From: Rhizobium sp. R635 | GTDB lineage: Bacteria; Pseudomonadota; Alphaproteobacteria; Rhizobiales; Rhizobiaceae | Reading direction: 5' to 3' | Length of the DNA stretch: 35,670 nt | Assembly: GCF_002211285.1 (NCBI RefSeq) | Contig: NZ_LOKX01000025.1 | Span: forward strand, 1-35,670 | In this document: piece by piece, positions 23,403-32,287 of the stretch | Position numbering within the stretch: the stretch's first letter is position 1 | Layout of the letters: every line of letters begins with the position of its first letter | The notes under the pieces: model-generated | The model's database searches: none | What the model was told of the DNA's origin: nothing | Seen by the model: only the letters and a program-made list of their open reading frames with translations | Position numbers and translations under genes: made by a program

Positions 23403-24791
23403 ATGTTGAATCGCATCGACTGGACAGGAACGCAGCCGCCGAAGGCCACGGAGAAAGGCATCTGGGGGTGGATGTTCTTCGACTGGGCGGCCCAGCCCTT
23501 TTTCACGGTGGTCACGACCTTCATCTTCGGGCCTTACTTCGTCTCGCGCCTGACCGCTGACCCGGTTTCGGCGCAGACGACATGGAGCAACATGGCGACG
23601 ATCTCCTCGGTGATCATCGCCGTGCTTTCGCCCGTTCTCGGTTCGATCGCCGACCAGTCCGGCGCACGCAAGCCCTGGATCGGCTTCTTCGCGATCATCA
23701 AGATCGCGAGCCTTTTCGGCCTGTGGTTCGCTGCCCCCGGTTCGCCGGTCCTCTATCCCGTGATCTTCATGATCCTTGCCTCGATCTCGGCGGAGTTTTC
23801 GATCGTCTTCAACGACTCGATGATGCCGCGCCTCGTCGGCAAGGACGAGGTCGGAAAGCTCTCCAATACCGCCTGGGGGCTCGGCTATCTCGGCGGCATG
23901 ATCGTGCTCATCGCCGTCGTCACGCTGCTCGCGGCAAGCCCGGAGAGCGGCAAGACCATCCTCGGCCTTGACCCGCTGTTCGGCCTCGATCCGAAGACCG
24001 GCGAGGACGCGCGCATCACCGGGCCGATCTCGGCCGTCTGGTATCTGATTTTCATCCTGCCGATGTTCTTCTTCACGCCGGATGTCCGCAGAGGGCTTCC
24101 CTTCGGCACCGCTGTCCGCTTCGGCCTGCGGGAACTCAGAAACACGCTCGGCGAGCTCAAGGAGCGCCGCGGTATCCTGAAATTCCTCGTCGCCCGCATG
24201 ATCTACCAGGACGGCGTCAACGGCCTGCTGATCCTCGGCGGCGTTTTTGCGGCCGGCATGTTCGGCTGGGCGACGATCGAGATCGGCATCTACGGCATCA
24301 TCCTGAATGTCGTCGCGATCTTCGGCTGCCTGCTCGCCGGCCGTATCGACAAGGGCGTAGGCTCGAAGACGACCGTCGTCATCAGCCTCACCATGCTGCT
24401 TCTCGCCACCTTCGGCATCATTTCGACAGGGCCGGGTTACACGCTCTTCGGCCTGATGCCGCTGCCGCCAGCGGATTCCGGCGGCCTCTTCGGCACGGCG
24501 GCGGAAAAGGCCTATATTCTCTACGGCCTGCTGATCGGGCTCGCCTTCGGGCCGGTGCAGGCTTCGTCGCGCTCCTACCTCGCCCGCAGCGTCAGCCTGG
24601 AGGAAGCCGGCCGCTATTTCGGCATCTACGCGCTTTCCGGGCGCGCCACGAGTTTCATGGCGACACTGCTCTTCTCGCTGGTGACCTATATGAGCGGGTC
24701 GCCGCGGTTCGGAATGGCGACGCTGATCCTGTTCCTGGCGGGCGGCCTGGTGCTCCTGATCCGCACGCCTTATCCGGCCGACCGCGCGTAG
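23403..24791 (+). CDS. MFS transporter, UMF1 (Atg22-like) family
   Basis: A 462-residue integral membrane protein with about 12 spans. The N-terminal GIWGWMFFDWAAQPFFTVVTTFIFGPYF is the UMF1/Atg22 signature ('DWA...F.T....F.PYF'). Other marks are GSIADQSGARKPWI in loop 2-3, and the second-half SLEEAGRYFGIYALSGRATSF. Yeast Atg22 exports amino acids from the vacuole; bacterial members are poorly characterised. AAGGAGC lies close before the ATG. The 25-base gap to the glutamate dehydrogenase implies one operon and an amino-acid-related substrate (inference). Confidence 0.88.
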   Translation: MLNRIDWTGTQPPKATEKGIWGWMFFDWAAQPFFTVVTTFIFGPYFVSRLTADPVSAQTTWSNMATISSVIIAVLSPVLGSIADQSGARKPWIGFFAIIKIASLFGLWFAAPGSPVLYPVIFMILASISAEFSIVFNDSMMPRLVGKDEVGKLSNTAWGLGYLGGMIVLIAVVTLLAASPESGKTILGLDPLFGLDPKTGEDARITGPISAVWYLIFILPMFFFTPDVRRGLPFGTAVRFGLRELRNTLGELKERRGILKFLVARMIYQDGVNGLLILGGVFAAGMFGWATIEIGIYGIILNVVAIFGCLLAGRIDKGVGSKTTVVISLTMLLLATFGIISTGPGYTLFGLMPLPPADSGGLFGTAAEKAYILYGLLIGLAFGPVQASSRSYLARSVSLEEAGRYFGIYALSGRATSFMATLLFSLVTYMSGSPRFGMATLILFLAGGLVLLIRTPYPADRA

Positions 24792-24811
24792 GAAATATTA
24801 CGCACGGCCGG
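24774..24811. other. Hairpin between convergent UMF1 and purH genes
   Basis: CCGGCCG (24774-24780) and GCGTA (24786-24790) face TACGC (24799-24803) and CGGCCGG (24805-24811), forming a two-part stem across the UMF1 stop codon. There is no T run on either strand, so it is not a standard terminator, but it may block read-through or protect 3' ends. Confidence 0.4.
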
Positions 24812-24841
24812 ACCTGATGGAAGCAGGACGGCAGTTCCGAG

Positions 24842-26458
24842 TCAGTGGCGGAAATGGCGCATGCCGGTGAAGACCATGGCGACGCCGTGCTCGTTTGCGG
24901 CATCGATGACCTCCTGATCGCGCATCGAGCCGCCCGGCTGGATGACGGCAGTCGCCCCTGCGGCGATCATCGACAGAAGACCATCGGCAAAGGGCAGGAA
25001 GGCTTCGGAAGCGACCGCCGAGCCCTTTGTCATCGGAACCGCAAGACCGAGCGCCTTGGCAGCCTCTTCGGCCTTCAGCGCGGCAATGCGGGCGGAATCG
25101 ACCCGGCTCATCTGGCCGGCGCCGATGCCGGCCGTCTGGCCGTCCTTGGCATAGACCACGGCGTTGGATTTCACATGCTTGCCGACCTTGAAGGCGAACT
25201 TCATGTCCTCAAGCTCTTGCGCCGTCGGCGCGCGCTTGGTGACGACCTTGAGCTCGAGATCCTCGACCATGCCATTGTCGCGGCTCTGGACCAACAGGCC
25301 GCCGGAAACGGTCTTCGCCGTCAGGCCCGCGGCGCGCGGATCGGGCAAGCCGCCGGCAGACAGAAGCCGCAGGTTCGGCTTGCGGGCGACGATAGCCTTC
25401 GCCTCTTCGGTCACATCGGGCGCGATGATGACTTCGGTGAAGAGCTTGACGATCTCTTCGGCCGTTTCGGCATCCAAAATCTGGTTCAGCGCGATGATGC
25501 CGCCGAAGGCCGACACGGAATCGCAGGCGAGTGCCCGCCGATAGGCCTCGACCAGGCTCGATCCGGTGGCGACGCCGCAGGGATTGGCGTGTTTGATGAT
25601 GGCGCAGGCCGGCGCCTTTTCCGGCAAGAACTCGGCAACGAGCTCGTAGGCGGCATCGGTATCGTTGATATTGTTGTAGGAGAGCTGCTTGCCCTGAAGA
25701 AGGAGAGCCGTCGAAACGCCCGGACGCTTCTCGCCCGTCACGTAGAAGGCGGCCTTCTGGTGCGGGTTTTCGCCGTAGCGCATCTCCTCCTTCAGCGCGC
25801 CGCCGATGACGCGGTGGCGCGGCGTGTCGATCGACAACGCTTCGGCGAACCAGTTCGAAATCATCGTGTCATAGGCCGCAGTGCGGGCATAGGCCTTGGC
25901 AGCCATGCGCTGCCGGAAGGCATAGGCGGTCTTGCCGCCATCTGCAGAGAGCTGCTCCAGGAATTCGGCATAGTCGGCCGGATCGGTCAGGGTCGTCACA
26001 TAGGCATGGTTCTTGGCCGATGCGCGGATCATCGCCGGACCGCCGATATCGATATTTTCGACGGTCGTCGGATAATCGCCCCCGGCCGCGCGCACTTCCT
26101 CAAAGGGGTAGAGGTTGATGACGGCAAGATCGATGCCTTCGATGCCGTGTTTCTTCATCGCCTCCTGGTGTTCACCATCGTCGCGGATCGCCAGCAGGCC
26201 GCCATGCACGGTCGGATGCAGCGTCTTGACGCGCCCGTCCATGATCTCGGGAAAGCCGGTGATTTCGGAGACATCGGTGACGGCAAGGCCGGCAGCCGCG
26301 ATCGCCTTGTAGGTGCCGCCGGTCGACAGCAGCCGCACGCCTCGCTCCGACAATGAGCGGGCAAGCTCGACGACTCCCGTCTTATCGAAGACGGAGAGGA
26401 GGGCGGTCTTGATTTCGACCTTGTCGGGGGCGGGGATCTTTTTGGAAATGACGGCCAT
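24842..26458 (-). CDS. purH: Bifunctional AICAR formyltransferase/IMP cyclohydrolase
   Basis: PurH, 538 residues, full length. It carries out the last two steps of purine synthesis, AICAR to FAICAR to IMP. The N-terminal MGS-like cyclohydrolase domain (about 1-200) shows ALLSVFDKTG, LLSTGGTYKAI and GRVKTLHPTVHGGLL. The C-terminal formyltransferase has the KHANPCGVA catalytic segment (about 287-295) and RMAAKAY earlier. GGAGAAGG before the ATG at 26458 fixes the start over an upstream in-frame codon at 26509. The nearest minus-strand gene upstream is the heparinase-family gene, 107 bases away. Confidence 0.97.
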   Translation of the reverse strand: MAVISKKIPAPDKVEIKTALLSVFDKTGVVELARSLSERGVRLLSTGGTYKAIAAAGLAVTDVSEITGFPEIMDGRVKTLHPTVHGGLLAIRDDGEHQEAMKKHGIEGIDLAVINLYPFEEVRAAGGDYPTTVENIDIGGPAMIRASAKNHAYVTTLTDPADYAEFLEQLSADGGKTAYAFRQRMAAKAYARTAAYDTMISNWFAEALSIDTPRHRVIGGALKEEMRYGENPHQKAAFYVTGEKRPGVSTALLLQGKQLSYNNINDTDAAYELVAEFLPEKAPACAIIKHANPCGVATGSSLVEAYRRALACDSVSAFGGIIALNQILDAETAEEIVKLFTEVIIAPDVTEEAKAIVARKPNLRLLSAGGLPDPRAAGLTAKTVSGGLLVQSRDNGMVEDLELKVVTKRAPTAQELEDMKFAFKVGKHVKSNAVVYAKDGQTAGIGAGQMSRVDSARIAALKAEEAAKALGLAVPMTKGSAVASEAFLPFADGLLSMIAAGATAVIQPGGSMRDQEVIDAANEHGVAMVFTGMRHFRH

Positions 26459-26565
26459 GAAACCTTCTCCGTTCGGGCTTCGGGAGACATCCACGGGGGA
26501 CGCCTGCATGCTGGCGTCGCGTTAGCACAGCTTTGCCGCCGCGCAAACAGGCGTTAGCGCATGAT

Positions 26566-28239
26566 CTAGCCCTTACGGGACAGGAACCAGCGGATTTCGG
26601 TTTTCCCCGCAAGATCGAAGTCGATCTCGATCTGGTCCGAACCGCAAATGCCGGAGCTATCGGCAAAGAAGATGTCCTCGGAGATCAGCACTTCATTGCC
26701 GGGCGCGGAAAACAGCCAGCTTTCGCCATCCGGCGCCGTCAGCAGCACGGATTCGCTGTCGCTCTGCTCCAGGACGATCGAGGGGTGAATGTGAAAGCGG
26801 GCAACCGCTTTCAGCGGCTCGTCATTCTCATATCCTTCACGGACGAAGAGCCGGTCACGGCCCGTCACCATCGAACCGGCGGTATTGAGCGTCAACTCGC
26901 GCTCGTGCATCACTCCGAAAGCTCTCAGATAGCCGTCATGGCTGAGCTTGATTCCATCGCGTCCATCTTCCGTTTCGGCCCGCTCGACGATGACAGTTTT
27001 AACCGGCTCGATGATCGCGTGACTGAGAAAGGGAGAATGTGAAAATCGGCTGGATGAGGTATCGTTGAGGATGACGGTCGAATGCGCCGCCGTCGTGCGC
27101 GCCATCTGGACATAGCGATGCCCGGCAAATTTCGGTGAGCCGGAATTGACGATGAAACGATGGCGGCCGGACGACATCTCGAAGGAGAGGCTGCCGGCAT
27201 GTGCGCTCCGCAGTGCGCCTCCCGAGGGCGGCACGCCGGTATCGGCAATGATGACAGTCTTTCCCGCGGAAAGCCGCTGATAGCGCGACTGCGGCAAAGC
27301 CTTGAACGGCTGGCCTGCCGTCTCGTCATATCTGAGCACGGACATCAGCTCGTTTGCCAGCGTCGAGGTGGCGCCGTTGAAGAGCGCCAGGTCCCCGTCC
27401 TGATGGCGGAAGAAACGCAGCGCCGGATACATACGGTCGATGCCCGAGATCAGCTTCTGCGGCAGGTCGTGGCCGAGATTGACATAGGTCTGCCGCAGCG
27501 GCAGCAGATCGAGCAGCAGTTCCAGGCCGGCGCGCGGGTTGCGCGACACATGGCCGCCATCGGGCAGAATCTGGCTATCGAATTCGCGGTCGAGCGCCTG
27601 CGCGGCTCTTTTCAGCGTGGACGCGCGGGTCGGCATGGCGACGGAGGCCATGGCAAGCGCAATACGCAGCCGGAATAGCTCCAGTCCGCCGAGCGTGAAC
27701 GGCGCCATGCGGTGCAGGAACCTTACCTGGAACGCCAGCGACTTCATGAAGCGGCGATAGAAGCCGCGATCGGCATTCTGCAACACGACAGGCGAGTGCG
27801 ACAGCCAGGCAATGACGCGCTGAGCGGTGACGTCGATCTCCCAGGCAATTCCCTCCATGCGGCCGGCATGGATCGAAAGCCAGCTGTCGACGATTGCGCG
27901 GGCAGCAGCCGCGTTGCGCTCCGTCTTGTTCGCCCGCATGTGCCGCAGCCAGCCGAAGCTGTGCAGGCGGATTGCGAAAGGGCGCGAGGGCAGGGTGAAG
28001 GTAAAGGGCGATTTTCCGCTGGTTTCCAGCATGCGCCCGGCCAGCAGGAAGCGTCCGTTCAGGATCTCGTCCGCCACATGCGGATCGATTCCGCGAAGGT
28101 CGGTCGGGGCGACGATGAGGCGCTCGGGCGGCTTGATCGAATGGCGGATGAGCTTCAGGCGCAGCAACGCGACGCGGCGCAAGGCGCGCCGCCAAGCCTC
28201 CCGAACATACATGCTCGCAAAACGCCGACCGGACTGCAT
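26566..28239 (-). CDS. Heparinase II/III family protein
   Basis: A 557-residue protein of the alphaproteobacterial heparinase II/III-like family. The N-terminal two-thirds is helical (alpha/alpha toroid) with PSRPFAIRLHSFGWLRHM, GGHVSRNPRAGLELLLDLLP and DGDLALFNGA; the C-terminal third is beta-rich with the family core GRHRFIVNSGSPKFAGHRYVQMARTTAAHSTVILNDTSSS. Related enzymes are polysaccharide lyases; the substrate here is unknown. No signal peptide is seen, which is odd for a polysaccharide lyase and suggests an intracellular substrate or a different export route. The start at 28239 lacks a ribosome-binding site; ATG at 28212 is an alternative. Confidence 0.85.
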   Translation of the reverse strand: MQSGRRFASMYVREAWRRALRRVALLRLKLIRHSIKPPERLIVAPTDLRGIDPHVADEILNGRFLLAGRMLETSGKSPFTFTLPSRPFAIRLHSFGWLRHMRANKTERNAAAARAIVDSWLSIHAGRMEGIAWEIDVTAQRVIAWLSHSPVVLQNADRGFYRRFMKSLAFQVRFLHRMAPFTLGGLELFRLRIALAMASVAMPTRASTLKRAAQALDREFDSQILPDGGHVSRNPRAGLELLLDLLPLRQTYVNLGHDLPQKLISGIDRMYPALRFFRHQDGDLALFNGATSTLANELMSVLRYDETAGQPFKALPQSRYQRLSAGKTVIIADTGVPPSGGALRSAHAGSLSFEMSSGRHRFIVNSGSPKFAGHRYVQMARTTAAHSTVILNDTSSSRFSHSPFLSHAIIEPVKTVIVERAETEDGRDGIKLSHDGYLRAFGVMHERELTLNTAGSMVTGRDRLFVREGYENDEPLKAVARFHIHPSIVLEQSDSESVLLTAPDGESWLFSAPGNEVLISEDIFFADSSGICGSDQIEIDFDLAGKTEIRWFLSRKG

Positions 28240-28344
28240 ATTCTATTGTCTATTGACCCTCGTGGTTAAGAATAGGTGAAAAGCGGCCGATTTCATCGCC
28301 CGCAATGAATTAATTCGTGACAAAGTTCGAATATACTCAAATTA

Positions 28345-28373
28345 AAGCGCACCGCCGGAAATTATGCGGCGGT
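28345..28373 (-). terminator. Putative terminator of the methyltransferase gene
   Basis: On the minus strand ACCGCCG and CGGCGGT form a seven-pair stem around a nine-base AT-rich loop, followed by GCGCTTTAATTT. The T run is imperfect. Confidence 0.5.
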
Positions 28374-28387
28374 TCTGCAAGCCATGA

Positions 28388-29776
28388 TTAGGCTGTTCGT
28401 CGCAGCACGGCCGCATAGAAGCCGTCGAGGCCGGAGGCAAAACCGTCCGGCATTTTCAGCAGGGTGGGAAGCGTGCGGAATTCGCCGAGCGGGGTGATCG
28501 CCGCTTCGAGGCCGGGCCAGTCGCCGGCGCCGATCGCAACACGCTCGACTGCATCCGTATCGGAAAGAACACGGGCGACCACCTCCTCGCCCTCGGCTGG
28601 ATCGAGCGAGCAATTGGAGAAAACCAGGGTTCCATTAGGCTTCAGCAATGTCAGCGCGTGACGCAGCAGCCGCTCCTGCAACGCCGCCAGCCTGGCGATA
28701 TCCTCTGGTCCCTTGGTCCACAGCACGTCGGGGTGGCGGCGGGTCGTGCCGGTCGAGGAGCAGGGGGCATCGAGTAGGATCGCATCGAAACGCTCCACCG
28801 GCTCGAATTTCGTCAGGTCCGTCGCGATTGTCTCAGCCTTGAGGCCGAGCCGGTCGAGATTCGAGCGCAACCGTCTTAGCCGGCTTTCCGATTGATCGAG
28901 GGCAGTGACCTTGGCCCCGGCAAGGATGAGCTGCGCCGTCTTGCCGCCGGGCGCCGCGCAGAGATCGGCGGCTCTTTTGCCGGAAAGATCGCCGAAAAGC
29001 TTGGCCGGAATGCTCGCGGCCGCATCCTGCACCCACCATGCGCCTTCGTCGAAGCCCTCGAGCAAGGGAATGCCGCCCTCGAAGGCCGCAAGCCTCACAC
29101 CGCCAGTCGGGAGGACAGCGCCGTTCAGCCGCTTTGCCCAATCTTCGGGATTCGATTTGACGGTCAGATCGATCGCCGCCGGCTCGAGCTGGGATTGCGA
29201 AATCGCCAGCGCCGCCTCATGGCCATAGGCCTTTTCCAGCCTCGCGATGAACCAGGCCGGCATCAGCGCAACCTTGCCGATTTCCTCCAGCACCGCATCC
29301 TTCTCACGGCCGAGCCGACGGAGGATGGCATTGACCAGCTTGGCGAAACGGCGATTGCGCGGATCTTGATTGGCCTGTTCGACGGCAAGATCGACGGCCG
29401 AATGATCGGGCACGTCGAGATAAAGGATCTGCGCCGCGCCGATGGCAAGAACGTGATGCAGCGCCCGCGCACCCTCGGGCAGCGGCGAATCCAGCAGTGC
29501 TGCGATGGCCGCATCGATGCGCGGCAGATGGCGCAGCGTCGTGTTCAGAATGGCTCGGACAAGCGCCCGGTCGCCTTCGCCGAGCACCTTATAGGCCGGA
29601 TTGCCATGTTCGTGGTCGAGCGCGCCATCGAGCGGCAGTTTGCGATCGACAACGGCAGCGAGAATCTTCGCCGCCGCGGCCCGGGCCTGCAAGCCGGGCT
29701 TGACTGGCGCCGATCGAGGGGCGGAGGGCTTCTGTTTGCGGAATGGTTTCTTCGTGCCGTCTGAATTCAAGACCAC
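28388..29776 (-). CDS. rsmB: RsmB/NOP-family RNA methyltransferase
   Basis: A 462-residue RNA cytosine-5 methyltransferase, probably acting on 16S rRNA. An N-terminal NusB-like RNA-binding domain (about 27-165, including GEGDRALVRAILNTTLRHLP and NQDPRNRRFAKLVNAILRRL) is followed by a Rossmann methyltransferase domain. SAM-binding motif I is ADLCAAPGGKTAQL, and the motif IV cysteine is in LLDAPCSSTGTTRRHPD (about 336). The second, catalytic cysteine is in FSNCSLDPAEGEE (about 388), with N in place of the usual T before it. The start is GTG, supported by AAAAGG four bases upstream and overlapping the end of htpX by ten bases, so translation is probably coupled. Confidence 0.9.
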   Translation of the reverse strand: MVLNSDGTKKPFRKQKPSAPRSAPVKPGLQARAAAAKILAAVVDRKLPLDGALDHEHGNPAYKVLGEGDRALVRAILNTTLRHLPRIDAAIAALLDSPLPEGARALHHVLAIGAAQILYLDVPDHSAVDLAVEQANQDPRNRRFAKLVNAILRRLGREKDAVLEEIGKVALMPAWFIARLEKAYGHEAALAISQSQLEPAAIDLTVKSNPEDWAKRLNGAVLPTGGVRLAAFEGGIPLLEGFDEGAWWVQDAAASIPAKLFGDLSGKRAADLCAAPGGKTAQLILAGAKVTALDQSESRLRRLRSNLDRLGLKAETIATDLTKFEPVERFDAILLDAPCSSTGTTRRHPDVLWTKGPEDIARLAALQERLLRHALTLLKPNGTLVFSNCSLDPAEGEEVVARVLSDTDAVERVAIGAGDWPGLEAAITPLGEFRTLPTLLKMPDGFASGLDGFYAAVLRRTA

Positions 29777-30720
29777 GGACCTTTTGGCGGTTGCGAACCA
29801 CCGCGACCCGTATTCGGAACAGAGCGCGATTTGCGCGAGGGATTAGCAGCACGCACAGGTCCCGTCGAGACATTCATGCCGCCCTGCGCCATCTCCTGCA
29901 GCGCCGCAATGCGGTTTTCCGTGTTCGGATGGGTCGAAAACAGATTGTCCATGCGCTCGCCAGAGAGCGGATTGATGATGAACATATGCGCGGTTGCCGG
30001 ATTGCGCTCAGCATCCTCATTCGGAACATGGGCCGCACCCCGCGCGATCTTGCCGAGGGCGGAGGCGAGCCAGAGCGGATTGCCGCAGATCTCGGCGCCG
30101 CGCCGGTCGGCGGAATATTCGCGCGTGCGGCTGATCGCCATCTGCACCAGCATGGCGGCGAGCGGCGCCACGATCATCGCCATGAGGACGCCGATGAAAC
30201 CGAGCGGATTGTTGTTCTCGCGGTTGCCGCCGAAGAAGAAAGCGAAATTACCGAGCATCGAGATCGCGCCGGCAAGCGTTGCCGTGATCGTCATGGTCAG
30301 CGTGTCGCGGTTCTGGATATGGGCGAGCTCATGCGCCATCACGCCTGCGACTTCTTCGGGAGACAAGGCGGCAAGCAGGCCCGTCGAGGCGGCGACGGCG
30401 GCATTTTCAGGATTGCGGCCGGTCGCGAAGGCGTTCGGCTGCGGATTGTCATAGAGATAGACCTTCGGCATCGGCAGGCCGGCATTGCGGGCGAGATCGC
30501 GCACGATCCGGAAGAACTCCGGCGCGTTGCGTTCATCGACTTCCTGGGCACGATAGGCCGAAAGCACCAGCCGGTCGGAGTTCCAGTAGGAGAAGAAATT
30601 CATGCCGGCCGCAATGAGGAATGCGATCATCATGCCGGCCCGACCGCCGATCAGGAAGCCGACAAACATGAAAAGCGCCGTCATGAAGGCAAGCAACATG
30701 GCAGTGCGGACGAGGTTCAT
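29767..30720 (-). CDS. htpX: Membrane zinc metalloprotease HtpX
   Basis: HtpX, 317 residues, an M48 inner-membrane protease for quality control of membrane proteins. The zinc motif is HELAHIQNRD (about 128-137), with a downstream glutamate in SRTREYSADRRGAEI. Hydrophobic spans at about 5-45 and in the 140-200 region anchor it. The last 30 residues are a polar, low-complexity tail (RKSRSVPNTGRGGSQPPKG) seen in rhizobial versions. It overlaps the rsmB-like gene downstream. It is divergent from the DUF1674 gene; I saw no convincing heat-shock promoter. Confidence 0.95.
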   Translation of the reverse strand: MNLVRTAMLLAFMTALFMFVGFLIGGRAGMMIAFLIAAGMNFFSYWNSDRLVLSAYRAQEVDERNAPEFFRIVRDLARNAGLPMPKVYLYDNPQPNAFATGRNPENAAVAASTGLLAALSPEEVAGVMAHELAHIQNRDTLTMTITATLAGAISMLGNFAFFFGGNRENNNPLGFIGVLMAMIVAPLAAMLVQMAISRTREYSADRRGAEICGNPLWLASALGKIARGAAHVPNEDAERNPATAHMFIINPLSGERMDNLFSTHPNTENRIAALQEMAQGGMNVSTGPVRAANPSRKSRSVPNTGRGGSQPPKGPWS

Positions 30721-30831
30721 TGCGGATCTCCATCTCCGATTTCGGCGTCACGAGCTTTCAATCGCTCCGCCGGCGCATTATGATTTGGTTATTCGCCGGT
30801 CATTTTCAATGTTTTCCGGCAGGAGAAGCCA

Positions 30832-31056
30832 ATGCAGGAAGCCGATAACGACAATAGCGAAATCCCGGCAGCCGAGGGATCGGAGCCGCCGCGAAAGATA
30901 CTGTCTCCGGCTGCCAGGCGCGCGCTTGCCGAAGCCGAGGAACGGCGGAAGAACCAGCAACCCTTGGAACTGCCGCCCGAGATCGGCGGCCGCGGCGGCG
31001 CCGAGCCCGCCCGCTTCGGCGACTACGAGATCAATGGCCGGGCTATCGATTTCTAA
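30832..31056 (+). CDS. DUF1674 protein, SDHAF4-like
   Basis: A 74-residue protein whose C-terminus, PEIGGRGGAEPARFGDYEINGRAIDF, is the DUF1674/SDHAF4 signature ('G..EP.R.GDWE..GR..DF'). The mitochondrial homologue helps assemble succinate dehydrogenase by aiding maturation of the flavoprotein subunit; the same role in bacteria is inferred. The N-terminal half is charged and probably disordered. GGCAGGAG lies before the ATG. It is the last backbone gene before the AT-rich island. Confidence 0.9.
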   Translation: MQEADNDNSEIPAAEGSEPPRKILSPAARRALAEAEERRKNQQPLELPPEIGGRGGAEPARFGDYEINGRAIDF

Positions 31057-31137
31057 CGGATACTAAGAGATTTATATCTGCACGCCCGGTTAAGAATCAT
31101 CTAATTTAGAATCTTGTGTTGATTGAGGGGATTCAAA

Positions 31138-31434
31138 TTGATCTTTTATACTCCGTGTGAAGCCCTACGCTTGGGAAAGTGCCTTGAGTTGCGATATGAC
31201 AGCTTTGTCCGCGTCGTTGAGGTCCACGCGGTCGGCTCTACACACGAGGGGCACGACATTATGCGTGTCTGGCAAGTCCGAGGAGGTAGTAATAGCGGCG
31301 AGCGCCACGGATGGAAGCTCATGAGACTCGACGAAACGTTCTCTGCTCATGTCATTGACGAAAAATCTGGTGCGCCACGTAACGGATATAAACGGGACGA
31401 CAAACTCATGGTTTCTATAAGATGCCAAGTCTAG
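31138..31434 (+). CDS. Small stand-alone WYL-like protein
   Basis: A 98-residue protein if started at the TTG at 31138, which has GAGGGG seven bases upstream; a TTG at 31123 would add five residues. The order of motifs follows the WYL fold: EALRLGKCLELRYDSFVRVVEVHAVG, then IMRVWQVRGGSNSGERHGWKLMRLDE, then ending NGYKRDDKLMVSIRCQV. WYL domains are ligand-sensing modules, usually fused to a helix-turn-helix; here no DNA-binding domain is present. Short stand-alone versions are often near mobile or defence genes. It precedes the 54-residue ORF and DUF3800 on the same strand. Assignment is by pattern and only moderately sure. Confidence 0.6.
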   Translation: MIFYTPCEALRLGKCLELRYDSFVRVVEVHAVGSTHEGHDIMRVWQVRGGSNSGERHGWKLMRLDETFSAHVIDEKSGAPRNGYKRDDKLMVSIRCQV

Positions 31435-31470
31435 TCCGAGACAATCAAACTTCTCCCCAATCAAAGCAAC

Positions 31471-31635
31471 ATGAAGGAGCAGCGTCTTTCAGAAATCGGT
31501 CTTGTCGCGGACATATTGGATGCCCGAATCTCGTTTATGGTGAGACCTAACTTGTTTTTCGAGCTATCCTTAAAGCACTCCCATTTGTTTCTGGATAACT
31601 CTTGGTCTTCTTTTGTGATTTCTGATTGTCCATGA
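31471..31635 (+). CDS. Small ORF, 54 residues, coupled to DUF3800 gene
   Basis: The frame runs MKEQRLSEIGLVADILDARI and on to SWSSFVISDCP. Its TGA (31633-31635) overlaps the ATG of the DUF3800 gene (31632) as ATGA, and that gene has no ribosome-binding site of its own, so translational coupling is a reasonable reading. No clear ribosome-binding site precedes its own ATG. No family recognised and no membrane span. It may be a real partner of the DUF3800 protein or a chance frame. Confidence 0.45.
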   Translation: MKEQRLSEIGLVADILDARISFMVRPNLFFELSLKHSHLFLDNSWSSFVISDCP

Positions 31636-32287
31636 TCAAACGCTATCTATTTTCAGATGAGGCGGGCTGCATGACATTCAACAGAAACCAGAATGTCAGC
31701 AAATACTTCATAATCTGTACGGTGAGCACATCGAGCTTGAATGCGGGGCATGCTCTACACGACCTTCGTCATGAGCTTCTCACTGAAGGCGCCGAACTTG
31801 GCGACTATTTCCACGCGACCGCTGATAAGCAAGCCGTTCGCGATCGTGTCTTTACGACAATCCTGAAACATGATTTGAAGTCCAAGCTACTATCTGCGAA
31901 AAAGCGAAAGCTCAGCCTCAGGTTACTGCATCGAAGGCACGGTTCTACAAGGTGCCTTGGTACTATCACCTGAGGTTTGGACTGGCGCCGTACGTTCCCG
32001 CCGATTCACACCTGATTGTAACGGCCGCTTCAATTGGAACAAGGAAGGAGAGAGCCACATATATCAACGGCCTAAGCGATGTCGCCAGCCAGAACATCAA
32101 GAGTTCCACATGGTGCGTCGATTTCAGGCCGGCCATGGCCGATTGTTGGCTGCAAATTGCCGATTATTGCGCGTGGGCCATTCAGCGAAAATGGGAACTT
32201 GGTGACAAAAGAACTTACGACCTAATCCAACCTCGTATCACTTACGAATACGACATTTGGCAAAAAGGCACAAAGCTATACTATTAA
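31632..32287 (+). pseudogene. DUF3800 family protein, frameshifted
   Basis: Frame 1 begins MIKRYLFSDEAGC, the 'Y.DE.G' start of DUF3800 with acidic residues of a predicted RNase H-like fold, and continues through YFHATADKQAVRDRVFTTI. After HD it runs into nonsense. The other frame picks up with FEVQATICEKAKAQPQ and ASKARFYKVPWYYHLRFGL, and ends with the family's QIADYCAWAIQRKWE. Adding one T to the TTT at 31874-31876 restores a single 218-residue protein. So one base was lost, or misread. DUF3800 proteins are common near mobile and defence genes; function unproved. Confidence 0.75.

Noticed and set aside
18770..23524. Very long open frame antisense to the glutamate dehydrogenase
   Set aside because: It is a shadow of a high-GC gene: it mirrors the sense codons, lacks a recognisable product and has no start signal.
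30721..30831. Heat-shock (RpoH) promoter for htpX
   Set aside because: ATTGAAA-type elements occur but no properly spaced -10 partner is visible.
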